Below are positions 8,278 through 16,885 of a stretch of DNA of 64,000 nt, piece by piece. Source of the DNA: Oscillospiraceae bacterium. GTDB taxonomy: Bacteria > Bacillota > Clostridia > Oscillospirales > Oscillospiraceae. The stretch lies in NCBI GenBank assembly GCA_020025595.1, contig JAHHRV010000004.1, positions 62,001 to 126,000 on the forward strand. The letters are read 5' to 3'. The notes below the pieces were generated by a model. That model saw nothing but the letters and a program-made list of their open reading frames with translations, was not told the DNA's origin and did not search any database. A program made the translations under genes and the position numbers. Position 1 is the first letter of the stretch; each line of letters begins with the position of its first letter.

Positions 8278-9656
8278 ATGGCAGAACGATTTGAAATCGT
8301 TGAAAAAACGCTGACAACGCTGTTGGATGAAAAAAATACGCAACCTTGCGGGATATCCTGATCACTATGAACCCCAGTGATATCGCCGCAATCTTTGATA
8401 CCCTGCAGGAGCAGCGGATCCCGCTGCTGTTCCGACTGCTGCCCAAGGAGCTGGCTGCAGAAACCTTTGTCGAAATGGAGCCGGATGCTCAGGAGCTGCT
8501 GATCCGCGGCTTTTCCGATAACGAGCTGAAGGATGTTATCGACGAATTATATGTAGACGACGCTGCCGACCTGGTAGAGGAAATGCCCGCCAATGTGGTC
8601 AAGCGCATTTTGATGCAGGCGGACCCCGAAATGCGAAACTCCATCAACCAGATCCTGCGCTATGATGAGTTCTCCGCAGGCTCCCTTATGACCACGGAAT
8701 ATGTCTCCCTGCGGCCGGTTATGACCGTTGAGGAAGCGATCTTGCGGATTCGCCGCCAGGGCGTGGACAAGGAGACCATTTACACCTGTTATGTCACCGA
8801 CAACAACCGAAAGCTCATCGGTCTGGTCACCGTCAAGGATCTGCTGCTGGCAGAGGACGACGAGACCCCCATTGCGGACATCATGGAGACCAACCTGATC
8901 TATGCCACCACCTCCACCGACCAGGAAGAAGTGGCAAGGATGCTGAGCAAGTACAATTTCCTGGCCATCCCCGTGGTAGACGCGGAGAACCGAATGGTTG
9001 GTATCGTCACCTTCGATGACGCCATGGATGTCATGGAAGATGAGGCTACCGAGGATATCGAGCTGATGGCCGGTATGACTCCGTCGGAAAAGACCTATCT
9101 CAAAAGTTCCGTGTTTGAGCTGTTCAAGAACCGGATCCCCTGGCTTCTGCTGCTCATGATCACTTCCACCTTCACAGGCCTCATCATCACTTCCTTTGAA
9201 GATGCCCTGTCTGCTCAGGTTGCCCTGACCGCCTTCATCCCCATGCTGATGGGTACCGGCGGCAACTGCGGAAGCCAGTCTTCCGTATCCATCATCCGTG
9301 CCCTCAGCCTGAACGAGCTGAAGCTTTCCGATACCATCCGGGTCGTGTGGAAGGAGATCCGCACCGCCGTGCTGTGCGGTCTGGTTCTGTCCCTGTTCTG
9401 CTTTGTGAAGATCATTCTGGTCGACCGGATCATGCTGGGCAATGACAGCATCACTCTGTGGGTGGATCTGGTTGTCTGCTGCGCACTGGCTGTGACGGTG
9501 CTGCTGGCCAAGATGGTGGGCGCACTGCTTCCCATGGCGGCTCAGGCGCTGAAGCTGGACCCGGCGGTCATGGCAAGCCCCTTCATCACATCCATTGTGG
9601 ATGCGCTGTCGCTGCTGGTCTACTTCATGTTCGCCAACCTGATTCTGGGTTTATAA
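8278..9656 (+). CDS. mgtE: Magnesium transporter MgtE, with a frameshift near the N-terminus
   Basis: The SD GGAGG (8263-8267) serves the ATG at 8278. That frame reads MAERFEIVEKTLTTLLDEKN and stops at 8359-8361. A -1 shift in the A7 tract 8330-8336 joins it to the long frame (KYATLRDILITMNPSDIA...), restoring a normal MgtE of about 459 aa. The rest is intact: MgtE N domain, two CBS domains (about 130-255) that sense intracellular Mg2+, and five membrane helices with the signature GTGGNCGSQ. It imports Mg2+ through the inner membrane. The sequence G-A7-T fits a slippery A AAA AAT heptamer, so the shift could be programmed, a real mutation or a homopolymer sequencing error. The long frame alone (from 8346) has no ribosome site. 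Confidence 0.85.
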
Positions 9657-9660
9657 CAGA

Positions 9661-9690
9661 AAAATCCCACGGAGCCCCGTGGGATTTTTT
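9661..9690 (+). terminator. Intrinsic terminator of mgtE
   Basis: ATCCCACGG and CCGTGGGAT form a 9-bp stem followed by a T6 tract, 7 bp after the mgtE stop. Confidence 0.9.
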
Positions 9691-9749
9691 GATACGAGAA
9701 ACCTTGCCCATCACCGGGCAAATGCTTTACCATACAGGAGGATTTCACC

Positions 9750-10526
9750 ATGGAATGTTTGCATATGAGCGGAGCCGGCAATGACTTTATGGTCATCGAT
9801 GCCCGAGGCGGCTCTTTTGATTTTTCCCAGCTTGCAAAAACCCTCTGCGCCAGGACAAATTCCGACGGCTTTATGGCGGTGGATGTGTCCGATCAGGCAG
9901 ATTTCAAGCTGCATTTTTACAATTCTGACGGCTCCCGGGGAGAAATGTGCGGAAACGGCAGCCGCTGCGTCAGCCGGTTTGCCTATGACCACGGCATTGC
10001 CGGAGCAGAGATGACCATCGAAACCGATGCCGGCATCCTAACCAGCAGCCGCCTGGATCAGAATCACTACCGGGTCAGACTGAATAACCCCGGTGTCGTG
10101 GATCTGCACCGCCACGGCGACATGGCCTATGTGGAGCTGGGCAATCCCGGCGTTCCCCACGGCGTGTATCACTACGAGGGCCTGACCTGGGAAATGCGCG
10201 ACGAACTCCGGGAGCGGATGCGTTCTGAGCGTTTTGCCCCTTACTTCCCCAAGGGTGCCAATGTGAACTATTATGACTGGATGGGCGAAGACCGCATCCG
10301 GATTCTGACCTTTGAGCGGGGTGTCGAGGATTTCACACTGGCCTGTGGCACCGGTTCCGGCTCCACGGCAGCGGTGCTGTGGCTGACCGGGCAGTTGCCT
10401 CACGGAAAGCTGGCAGTAGAAAATCCCGGCGGCACTCTGGAATTTGAAATTTCCGGCACAGAGGATAAAATCGACCGGATTTTCATGTCCGGCCCTGCCG
10501 ATGTTGTCGGCACCTACGAAATCTGA
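9750..10526 (+). CDS. dapF: Diaminopimelate epimerase
   Basis: 258 aa, slightly shorter than the usual ~275. It interconverts LL- and meso-diaminopimelate for peptidoglycan and lysine synthesis in the cytoplasm. The two catalytic cysteines are in GEMCGNGSRC (about residue 71) and LACGTGSGST (about residue 198). The N-terminal MSGAGNDFMVID is the family signature. AGGAGG lies 9 bases before the ATG. It stands alone between two terminators. Confidence 0.96.
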   Translation: MECLHMSGAGNDFMVIDARGGSFDFSQLAKTLCARTNSDGFMAVDVSDQADFKLHFYNSDGSRGEMCGNGSRCVSRFAYDHGIAGAEMTIETDAGILTSSRLDQNHYRVRLNNPGVVDLHRHGDMAYVELGNPGVPHGVYHYEGLTWEMRDELRERMRSERFAPYFPKGANVNYYDWMGEDRIRILTFERGVEDFTLACGTGSGSTAAVLWLTGQLPHGKLAVENPGGTLEFEISGTEDKIDRIFMSGPADVVGTYEI

Positions 10527-10560
10527 AAAAAGCCCTCCACTTCATAGTGGAGGGCTTTCA
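10527..10560. terminator. Bidirectional terminator between dapF and yhfW
   Basis: AAAGCCCTCCAC / GTGGAGGGCTTT, a 12-bp stem with a 6-nt loop. Flanking A6 gives a U-tract on the minus strand, so it can end both dapF and the convergent yhf operon. Confidence 0.85.
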
Positions 10561-10611
10561 AATTTGTCCACAAGGTCTCCTGAAATTGTGGACGAATTAA
10601 GGAGAACAGAG

Positions 10612-11823
10612 TTATTTCTTCAGCAGCGGCAGGAAACTCTCACCGTTTTGGGGTGCTTCGACACCAAAGAAGTCACAGACGGTAGCGCCTACATCGGACA
10701 GGCTCTTGCGCAGACCCAGATCCACGCCGGAAACACCCTTGCGATATACCAGCAGCGGTACATTTTCACGGGTGTGCTTGTTGTGACCGATGTCCGGATC
10801 GTTGCCGTGGTCTGCCATGACAAGCAGGATATCATCTTCATCCAGAAGGGGCAACATCTGGCTGATTTTTTCGTCGGCGGTATGCAGCAGTTTCTGATAC
10901 CAGTTGGAATCCTGGCTGTGTCCGGCCAGATCTGTTTCCTGAACATTGGTGCAGATAAATCCTTGATCCATATCCCGAATTTCCTGAATGGTCATGTCCA
11001 GCACTTCATCGGTGGGCACGCAGGAAACACTCTTGCCGCCATCGTTGGCCACAATATCGGCAACCTTGCCCATGAGGGTCACAGGAATTCCCGCATTGGT
11101 CAGAATGGTGGGTGCCTGAACAGTCTTGTCCACACCATAGCCCAAATGCAGGCAGTGATAGCCCTGCACATAGGATTTGGACTTCACCGCATGGATGCCG
11201 ATGAACTTGCCCTCCCGGGTTTCCTCAGCTGCCAGCACATCTTCGATGGTGTTGCCGGTACCGCCAAAGGGAATGACCCGGTTCACGGTGGCAATCTCAC
11301 GGACCAGATGTCCAATTTCCAACTCCTTTTCAAAAGAAATATAGTCCAGAGGAGCCGTGCAGTTATATGCCATGCCGAAGTCGGCATCGATGTTATCCGC
11401 TACGGTCACATAATCATCTACCAGCAGATAGCGCAGTCCTTCGGTCTCCCGAACCTCTACCTTGTGGCCGTTCTCTTCCAGATGTGCCTTAATGGCATCC
11501 ACCTTTTCCTGGAACGGCTGGACCACAGGACGCTTGGGCAATGTACCCATGATTTCCTGGTGCCCCATAAAAGTGTCCGCGCCCCAATGCATCAGCTCAG
11601 AACGGCCTGCATTGGCAGTGGGAGAGAACTTCATTTTGCTGCTTTCCTTGCCAAAAGCATTCATCAGGCCCAGCTTCTCCAGTGTAGGAAAGCTGCTGTC
11701 GGGATAATCCTTGAGGATACTTCCCAATGTGCTTGCCACTTCGTCACCGGGTCGTGCCACCTTGGCATCGGCCATAGCGCCCATGCCAAAACCATCCAAA
11801 ACAATTACAACAAATCTTTTCAT
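10612..11823 (-). CDS. yhfW: Phosphopentomutase-like alkaline-phosphatase-superfamily enzyme (YhfW)
   Basis: 403 aa. It belongs to the DeoB/YhfW family of the alkaline phosphatase superfamily. The metal-binding pieces are visible: VLDGFGMGAMADA at the N-terminus, ETDLAGHSQD, and MADHGNDPDIGHNKHTREN near the C-terminus. True DeoB isomerises ribose phosphates, but this gene is the last of a yhf-type operon and has the length of Escherichia coli YhfW (about 408 aa), so a specialised mutase or phosphotransfer role in that pathway is more likely than nucleoside salvage. The start overlaps the yhfX stop by 4 bp with GGGGAG upstream. Confidence 0.85.
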   Translation of the reverse strand: MKRFVVIVLDGFGMGAMADAKVARPGDEVASTLGSILKDYPDSSFPTLEKLGLMNAFGKESSKMKFSPTANAGRSELMHWGADTFMGHQEIMGTLPKRPVVQPFQEKVDAIKAHLEENGHKVEVRETEGLRYLLVDDYVTVADNIDADFGMAYNCTAPLDYISFEKELEIGHLVREIATVNRVIPFGGTGNTIEDVLAAEETREGKFIGIHAVKSKSYVQGYHCLHLGYGVDKTVQAPTILTNAGIPVTLMGKVADIVANDGGKSVSCVPTDEVLDMTIQEIRDMDQGFICTNVQETDLAGHSQDSNWYQKLLHTADEKISQMLPLLDEDDILLVMADHGNDPDIGHNKHTRENVPLLVYRKGVSGVDLGLRKSLSDVGATVCDFFGVEAPQNGESFLPLLKK

Positions 11824-12974
11824 TTCTTACTCCCCAGGCTGTCATATACGCCTACAATCTCCGGCCGGCCCTGGGCAACGCCTTCAACCAGCACTAAGTC
11901 ACTACGAGTTACAAATATCTGGAAGCGGAACGCCATGACTACGGTTTCGCCCACGGCGCAGGGCTGACTCAGACCGAAATGATAATCAATGCTCTCCACG
12001 CTGGGAGGAATCACCTTCATGGCACGCAGTGCAGAAGCATCACTGCCAACCAGTGCATGTTCCACATGGCTGCGGCGGTAGAATCCTCCACCGTAGCAAT
12101 AACCCAGCCCGTCGAAATTATGAGAAACTTCACTGACATAGGCAATGCAGCTTTTTTCCGGCATATCATGGTTCACATGGGCCGGAGTGGTTCCGGTAAG
12201 ACCGTGACCGGGCTCACCGCAGTTGCATCCGTATTTTTCCATCAGCTCCAGCGTGCGAACGCAGGTGGCTGAGGGAGTGTTGATGATTTCCGGCTCAATA
12301 CCGTTGTCCCTGAGAATCTGCACAGCCTTCAGGACCGTCTGCAGATTGGCTGTAGGAAGGATATCGTCCTGCTCTTCATTATACAGAAAACAGGGGAAAG
12401 AAGTGACACCTGCCACCTGAATACCCTCTAAAGTTTTGATTTCCTGAATAAAATCGGGCAAATCCTTCACAGAGATTCCGGCAGTCTGACCGGAGTAAAT
12501 CATGTCACCTTCGTCAAAGACCCGAATCAGGATCTTCTGTACTTTGCCCAGTTCCGCAGCAGCACGGCTGATGGAGCGGACCTTTTCGGCAGTGTAGACC
12601 GTAATGACCTCCGGGCCATATGCCACGATCTGCCGAACCATCCCCTCGGGAATCTGGACCAGATGTCCCACATTGCCGATGGGAATATTATGACGCATCA
12701 TGACCTGTGCTTCCTTGAAGTCCACAACTACAGCGCCTGCATATCCCAGCTTCATCAGTTCCTGTGCCAGCACAGGGTTCCGGCCGATCTGCTTCAGCAT
12801 GAAATAGAGGCGGATTCCCTTTTCATTGGCAGCGCGGACAATCGCCGAAGCATTGGCTCTGAATTGCTCCAAATCAACCACATAGGAGTCAGGCAAAAGC
12901 TTCTGCTGCTGATGCAGAGAAACTACCGCTTCCAAAAGCCGGGGATTATCGCTTTGAAGTTTGTTTAAGAACAT
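11820..12974 (-). CDS. yhfX: Fold-type III PLP enzyme, alanine-racemase-like (YhfX)
   Basis: 384 aa (Escherichia coli YhfX about 387). The N-terminal alanine-racemase-type barrel has YVVDLEQFRANASAI and then IRLYFMLKQIGRNP, in which the Lys is the likely PLP Schiff-base residue. A C-terminal beta domain follows with VSEVSHNFDGLGYCYGGGFY. It probably racemises or epimerises an amino acid, or acts on a D-amino acid; the substrate is unknown. It overlaps yhfS by 10 bp and yhfW by 4 bp, so the three are translationally coupled. Confidence 0.87.
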   Translation of the reverse strand: MFLNKLQSDNPRLLEAVVSLHQQQKLLPDSYVVDLEQFRANASAIVRAANEKGIRLYFMLKQIGRNPVLAQELMKLGYAGAVVVDFKEAQVMMRHNIPIGNVGHLVQIPEGMVRQIVAYGPEVITVYTAEKVRSISRAAAELGKVQKILIRVFDEGDMIYSGQTAGISVKDLPDFIQEIKTLEGIQVAGVTSFPCFLYNEEQDDILPTANLQTVLKAVQILRDNGIEPEIINTPSATCVRTLELMEKYGCNCGEPGHGLTGTTPAHVNHDMPEKSCIAYVSEVSHNFDGLGYCYGGGFYRRSHVEHALVGSDASALRAMKVIPPSVESIDYHFGLSQPCAVGETVVMAFRFQIFVTRSDLVLVEGVAQGRPEIVGVYDSLGSKK

Positions 12975-14068
12975 GAAACCACCCTTTCCATGGACTCCTT
13001 CAGAATACGAATTACGGTATCATCGCCGCTGCGCATGGGATTGATGCGGATCATGCGCTTTGTAATGGTGGGATCGGTAGCACGGAAGGTGCCGGAAACA
13101 CGATAGAACATGGGAACCAGCTCATATCGAGATTCTGCACCGATGGGGTTGGGTGCTGCGCCAATCTTTTCGGCCTCAATCAGGACCTGCTCAGCAATAG
13201 GCTTTTCAAACTCTACCAGTAGAACCTTGGACTGGGCATTGGCAAGGAACGCATCCTTGATGCCGGGAAGTTCACCGCCCAGCAGTCTTTCCACCAGACG
13301 GTCATTGACCTGCGCCTGAATGGCCAGCGCAACAGGGGCATAAACCAGGCCGCGCAGCACTTCCAGAGCCTCATAGCCCTGGGTCTGGCTTCCACCTGAG
13401 TAATTCAGCTTCACCAGATAGTCGATGTATTCTTTCTTGCCCACGATACAGCCGATGCCTTCGGGTCCCTGGAGCTTAAAGGTGGAGAAGCAGGCAAGAT
13501 CCGCACCGCACTGGCTGCCGTTTTTGGCAACCTTCATAACTGCATAGTTGTCATCGGTTACAACAGGAATGTTACGGCAGGATTTGATGGTGGAAATAAC
13601 CTCTTCCATATTGTAAGAATCCGTCATGCTCTGGCGGGTATATTGCACCAAAGCCGCCTGAATTTCGGGATGCTCCGCCATAACCCGGCGAATATCTTCC
13701 AGATCATTAAAATCTGCACAGACGGTTTTCAGTCCCTGACGCTCAATGGTGGTCTGGGTGGTGCTGTAAATAGGGCTGGTGTGAACCAGCAGTGTCTGTC
13801 CTGCCTTAATAACCGAAAACAGTGCATCGGCGATGGCATCGGTACCTGCGCCGCGAACCAACATGGCAGCCTCTGCATCAAAGACACGGGCAATAACTTT
13901 TTCTGCTTTCATGGTGGTGACGGGCTTGTTCAGGCCCGGAACCACACCCAGATCGCCGCGGGTCAGGATCTCATGACCCGGAAATTCTCTGGTAATACAG
14001 TCAATCACTTTGAACTGGAGGGCCATTGCCTCCTCCAAAGAGATGGAATGCAAGGGATATGTAATCAT
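12965..14068 (-). CDS. yhfS: PLP-dependent aminotransferase/lyase (YhfS)
   Basis: 367 aa. It matches the YhfS family from end to end in my recollection: FPGHEILTRGDLGVVPGLN, VRGAGTDAI, VTDDNYAVMKV, CFSTFKLQGPEGIG (the Lys of STFK is the likely PLP-binding residue), YSGGSQTQGYEALEVLRGL and the C-terminal RINPMRSGDDTV. It is a fold-type I PLP enzyme distantly related to cystathionine gamma-synthase/Cys-Met lyases. The reaction is unproven. It lies between yhfV (51 bp upstream) and yhfX (10-bp overlap). Confidence 0.88.
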   Translation of the reverse strand: MITYPLHSISLEEAMALQFKVIDCITREFPGHEILTRGDLGVVPGLNKPVTTMKAEKVIARVFDAEAAMLVRGAGTDAIADALFSVIKAGQTLLVHTSPIYSTTQTTIERQGLKTVCADFNDLEDIRRVMAEHPEIQAALVQYTRQSMTDSYNMEEVISTIKSCRNIPVVTDDNYAVMKVAKNGSQCGADLACFSTFKLQGPEGIGCIVGKKEYIDYLVKLNYSGGSQTQGYEALEVLRGLVYAPVALAIQAQVNDRLVERLLGGELPGIKDAFLANAQSKVLLVEFEKPIAEQVLIEAEKIGAAPNPIGAESRYELVPMFYRVSGTFRATDPTITKRMIRINPMRSGDDTVIRILKESMERVVSCS

Positions 14069-14119
14069 ATTGATCTTCCTCCTGTTGAGATAAATTCAAG
14101 CGAATCGGTGGGAAAACAA

Positions 14120-14989
14120 TCAATTCCCCAGGATTCGGGCAGGATTGTGGATGAGCATTTTATCCAGACTTTCCTGCTTCAGTCCCGCAGCCTTCAGCAT
14201 AGGAATAAAGGTCTCGAACAGATAGCAGTATCCGATGCCTCCCTTGAATTTCAGGTGAGATTTGCGGGTCAGATCCTCAGACAGAACCACCTGATCCAAA
14301 CGGTCCTGAGCCTCTAGAGCCATCAGGAATTCCACTCGTTTTTCATCGGGGAAGTAATTGTTTTTGCCAACGGTGTCAAAGCCCACGCATACACCGCTGT
14401 CCAGCACACGACAAATATAATCCAAATCGCCGCTGAGGTCAATATGACCCAGAACGATACGGTTCATCGGCAGGCCGCTGGCCTTAAAGTAAGCTGCCTG
14501 CTCCAGGGCATAGGTGCCAAGAGTCGTGTGGGTGTAAATGGGCCGGCCCGTTTCGCCTGCGGCAATGACTGCCGCGTCAAATACCTTTTTCTCCATTTCA
14601 GTCATGGTATTCTTACTGGTGCCAATCTCGCCGATCATGCCAGCCTTGGGGCCGCCGCCTTCGATGCCGTCGCGGATTTCGCCGATCATCCAATCAGCCA
14701 TCTGCTGAACGCTCTGACCGTAAACTCTCTCCGGCAGGAAGGGTTCTTTATAGAAACCGGTAGACTGAACAATGCGAATACCGGTCTTATTTTCAATTTC
14801 ACTGACATAGGCGCTGTTGCGGCCCATGCCGTCGTTGGTAACATCTACGATGGTGCGTACACCCTGCTCATAGAGTGCAAGGTACTCTTTCAGTGTTTCC
14901 TCAAAACAATCCATCCGGCAGTCCATATCTTTTTTGACGCCGCTGAGGTCGATGGTAGTGTGCTCATGCATCAGTGTATAACCGTTCAT
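14120..14989 (-). CDS. yhfV: Phosphotriesterase-homology metal-dependent hydrolase (YhfV/Php)
   Basis: 289 aa from ATG 14989, which has AAGGAG 7-8 bases upstream; an upstream in-frame ATG (15016) lacks one. The binuclear metal ligands of the family are visible: MHEHTTIDLS (HxH), MIGEIGTSK (Glu in place of the carbamylated Lys, as in Php), IYTHTTLGT, VLGHIDLSGD and LSEDLTRKSH (Asp). Members act as lactonases or phosphoesterases; the substrate of Php-type enzymes is not known to me. It is the first gene after the operon-internal terminator. Confidence 0.9.
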   Translation of the reverse strand: MNGYTLMHEHTTIDLSGVKKDMDCRMDCFEETLKEYLALYEQGVRTIVDVTNDGMGRNSAYVSEIENKTGIRIVQSTGFYKEPFLPERVYGQSVQQMADWMIGEIRDGIEGGGPKAGMIGEIGTSKNTMTEMEKKVFDAAVIAAGETGRPIYTHTTLGTYALEQAAYFKASGLPMNRIVLGHIDLSGDLDYICRVLDSGVCVGFDTVGKNNYFPDEKRVEFLMALEAQDRLDQVVLSEDLTRKSHLKFKGGIGYCYLFETFIPMLKAAGLKQESLDKMLIHNPARILGN

Positions 14990-15034
14990 TGCGTACTCCT
15001 TCTTTCGACAGCACAAATTCGCTGTCCAGGATTA

Positions 15035-15062
15035 GAAAAAGGGGGACCGCAAAGGTCCCCCC
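15035..15062 (-). terminator. Terminator inside the yhf cluster, between yhfT and yhfV
   Basis: On the minus strand GGGGGACC, a 5-nt loop and GGTCCCCC followed by T5. It stands 34 bp after the yhfT stop and only 46 bp before the yhfV start. The enzyme genes yhfV-S-X-W must rely on read-through or on a promoter I did not find, so the transporter part is probably expressed more than the enzyme part. Confidence 0.8.
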
Positions 15063-15095
15063 TTCGCGTGCTAAGGGATTTACATGGTTTTTAGA

Positions 15096-16409
15096 TTAAG
15101 CGGCTACGGAAACCAGGCCGATTGCCAGCAGAATATTCACCAGCAGGCCGAATAGGATACAAGCCACGGGGCCGATTGCCATTTCAACAAGGGGCTTCTT
15201 GGAACGGCGGTTCAGCAGTACACAGCCGATGACAAACATCGCACCGATGCCGACCAGGCCCACTGCTGCAGCAATCTTCTCAGCGCCGACAACAGCACCG
15301 ATGGTCAGGGTGATCTCAATGACCTTGGTCATGGAGGTACGGATGTGCTCGCCCATGTCCTTAACGCCGGGGAACTTATCCATACCCTTTGCGAAGACAT
15401 TGATGAGCAGCAGCTCAATCACAATCAGTGCAGCGCCTACGATCAGGGACACAATGGGATAGTTGTGCAGTGCCAGGCCTGCCACAAACACAAAGGTGCA
15501 GCCGGCAGGAGCATAAACACCGGTAACGATAGAGGTAGTGAACACCAGGGGAACGAAGCCGATGGCACGAGCCAAAGCGATCATGCTGGCGTTGGACCAG
15601 TCGTTTTCGGAAACAGCAGCCAGAGATGCGGGGTCGCCAGCCACGATAGCCAGAGAAGTACCCATAGCCAGCAGGCCGCCCATAATGGTCAGCAGCAGCC
15701 AGTTCTTGCGGATACGAGCCAGCTTGCCAGAGAAAACCTGGGTCAGGTTTGCATTTGCATTACCATCACCCTTGACCTGGGCAGCAAATACCAGCATCAT
15801 GATGACGCCGACCAGCATAGCCATGCCGTCAGGATTCAGGCTGAAGGTACGATCAGCGCTGATATGGAAGGTACCGAACTTCTTGAACAGGAACCACGCA
15901 ATGACAGTCAGGACTGCGGTGATGGCACCCTTCTTGAAGTTGTGCTGATAGGCAACAGCCACAGCGGGGAAGATTGCGAATGCGATGGTCATGTAGGCAG
16001 AAACAGAGCCCAGATCGCTCAGGAAGTTATAGGGCAGATAGTTGAACAGTTTGACCACAACTTCCAGACCAACCAGCAGCAGCAGGCCGTAAACACCGCC
16101 GATGACACCGGACATGATCATGCCGGTCTTGCTGTCAGGACACCAGGTACCGATGATATCGGTGGTCAGCAGCAATGCATGGATCAAAATAATGGTGGTA
16201 CCGATGGATGAAGGGATGCCGAATCCGATTACCAAACCAAAGCTGATGGAGAAGCTGATGGTCGCCATCTCTTTTCTGGAAATCTGACCGTCGTAGTACT
16301 GAGGAACGATGGCACGGAAGCCATCGTTGAACACAGCGATACCGCGGTTGGACAAAATCGAAGCCAACGCGCCAATCGCAATGATGACGATGTACTTCAG
16401 AATAGTCAT
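15096..16409 (-). CDS. yhfT: Multi-spanning membrane transporter (YhfT)
   Basis: 437 aa (Escherichia coli YhfT about 434), very hydrophobic, with roughly 12 membrane segments along its whole length, e.g. residues 2-22, 55-80, 97-118, 150-170 and the pairs at the C-terminus. The opening ILSNRGIAVFNDGFRAIVPQYYDG and GFGIPSSIGTTIIL are family hallmarks. It is the only transporter in the cluster and presumably imports the compound that the neighbouring enzymes degrade. AAGGAG precedes the ATG. It follows yhfU by 19 bp. Confidence 0.88.
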   Translation of the reverse strand: MTILKYIVIIAIGALASILSNRGIAVFNDGFRAIVPQYYDGQISRKEMATISFSISFGLVIGFGIPSSIGTTIILIHALLLTTDIIGTWCPDSKTGMIMSGVIGGVYGLLLLVGLEVVVKLFNYLPYNFLSDLGSVSAYMTIAFAIFPAVAVAYQHNFKKGAITAVLTVIAWFLFKKFGTFHISADRTFSLNPDGMAMLVGVIMMLVFAAQVKGDGNANANLTQVFSGKLARIRKNWLLLTIMGGLLAMGTSLAIVAGDPASLAAVSENDWSNASMIALARAIGFVPLVFTTSIVTGVYAPAGCTFVFVAGLALHNYPIVSLIVGAALIVIELLLINVFAKGMDKFPGVKDMGEHIRTSMTKVIEITLTIGAVVGAEKIAAAVGLVGIGAMFVIGCVLLNRRSKKPLVEMAIGPVACILFGLLVNILLAIGLVSVAA

Positions 16410-16428
16410 TGAAATCTCTCCTTAATTC

Positions 16429-16791
16429 TTATTTCTCAATAATTGCTTTCAGCAGCACGGGCAGGACCTGCTCTGCATGCTGAGCCGTAAAGCCGAATGC
16501 CTTCTTGCCGCTTGTTACAGCAGCAGTGATTTCTTCGTCAGGCAGGATCTTGCCGGGCATGGAAACAGTTGCGCAGTTATTTGCGCCCAACAGAGCAATT
16601 GCCATTGCCAGTGCGCCGCCGCCACCTGTGTTGCATGCGCCGATGTAATAGTCATACTGACCAGCCTGCATTGCCATAACGGCATCCAGGTCGTTCTTGA
16701 CATCAACTGTTGCCTTGTCGCATACGAATTTTTTAGTGAATTCGCAGATCTCCTGTTTATTGATCTGCCCACCTACAACAATACGAACCAT
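16429..16791 (-). CDS. yhfU: DUF2620 family small protein (YhfU)
   Basis: 120 aa from ATG 16791 with AAGGAGG upstream; a longer in-frame start at 16884 has no ribosome site. It opens MVRIVVGGQINKQEI, and YYIGACNTGGGGALAMAIALLG forms a glycine-rich segment at about residues 55-76. It is always found beside YhfT in yhf-type clusters. Function unknown; a glycine-rich binding loop suggests a small-molecule or transporter-partner role, but this is inference. Confidence 0.87.
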   Translation of the reverse strand: MVRIVVGGQINKQEICEFTKKFVCDKATVDVKNDLDAVMAMQAGQYDYYIGACNTGGGGALAMAIALLGANNCATVSMPGKILPDEEITAAVTSGKKAFGFTAQHAEQVLPVLLKAIIEK

Positions 16792-16885
16792 GTAAATTCC
16801 TCCTTGCGTGATAAAAGATTGGGGCTTTCTATCTGTAACACCGTATCCCGACCTGCGGGATACGGTATTGCATTTTTTTGTCACA

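Noticed and set aside
8103..8294. 63-codon open frame from ATG 8103 before mgtE
   Set aside because: It starts right at the -10 of the mgtE promoter, has no ribosome site and overlaps the better 24-codon ORF in another frame.
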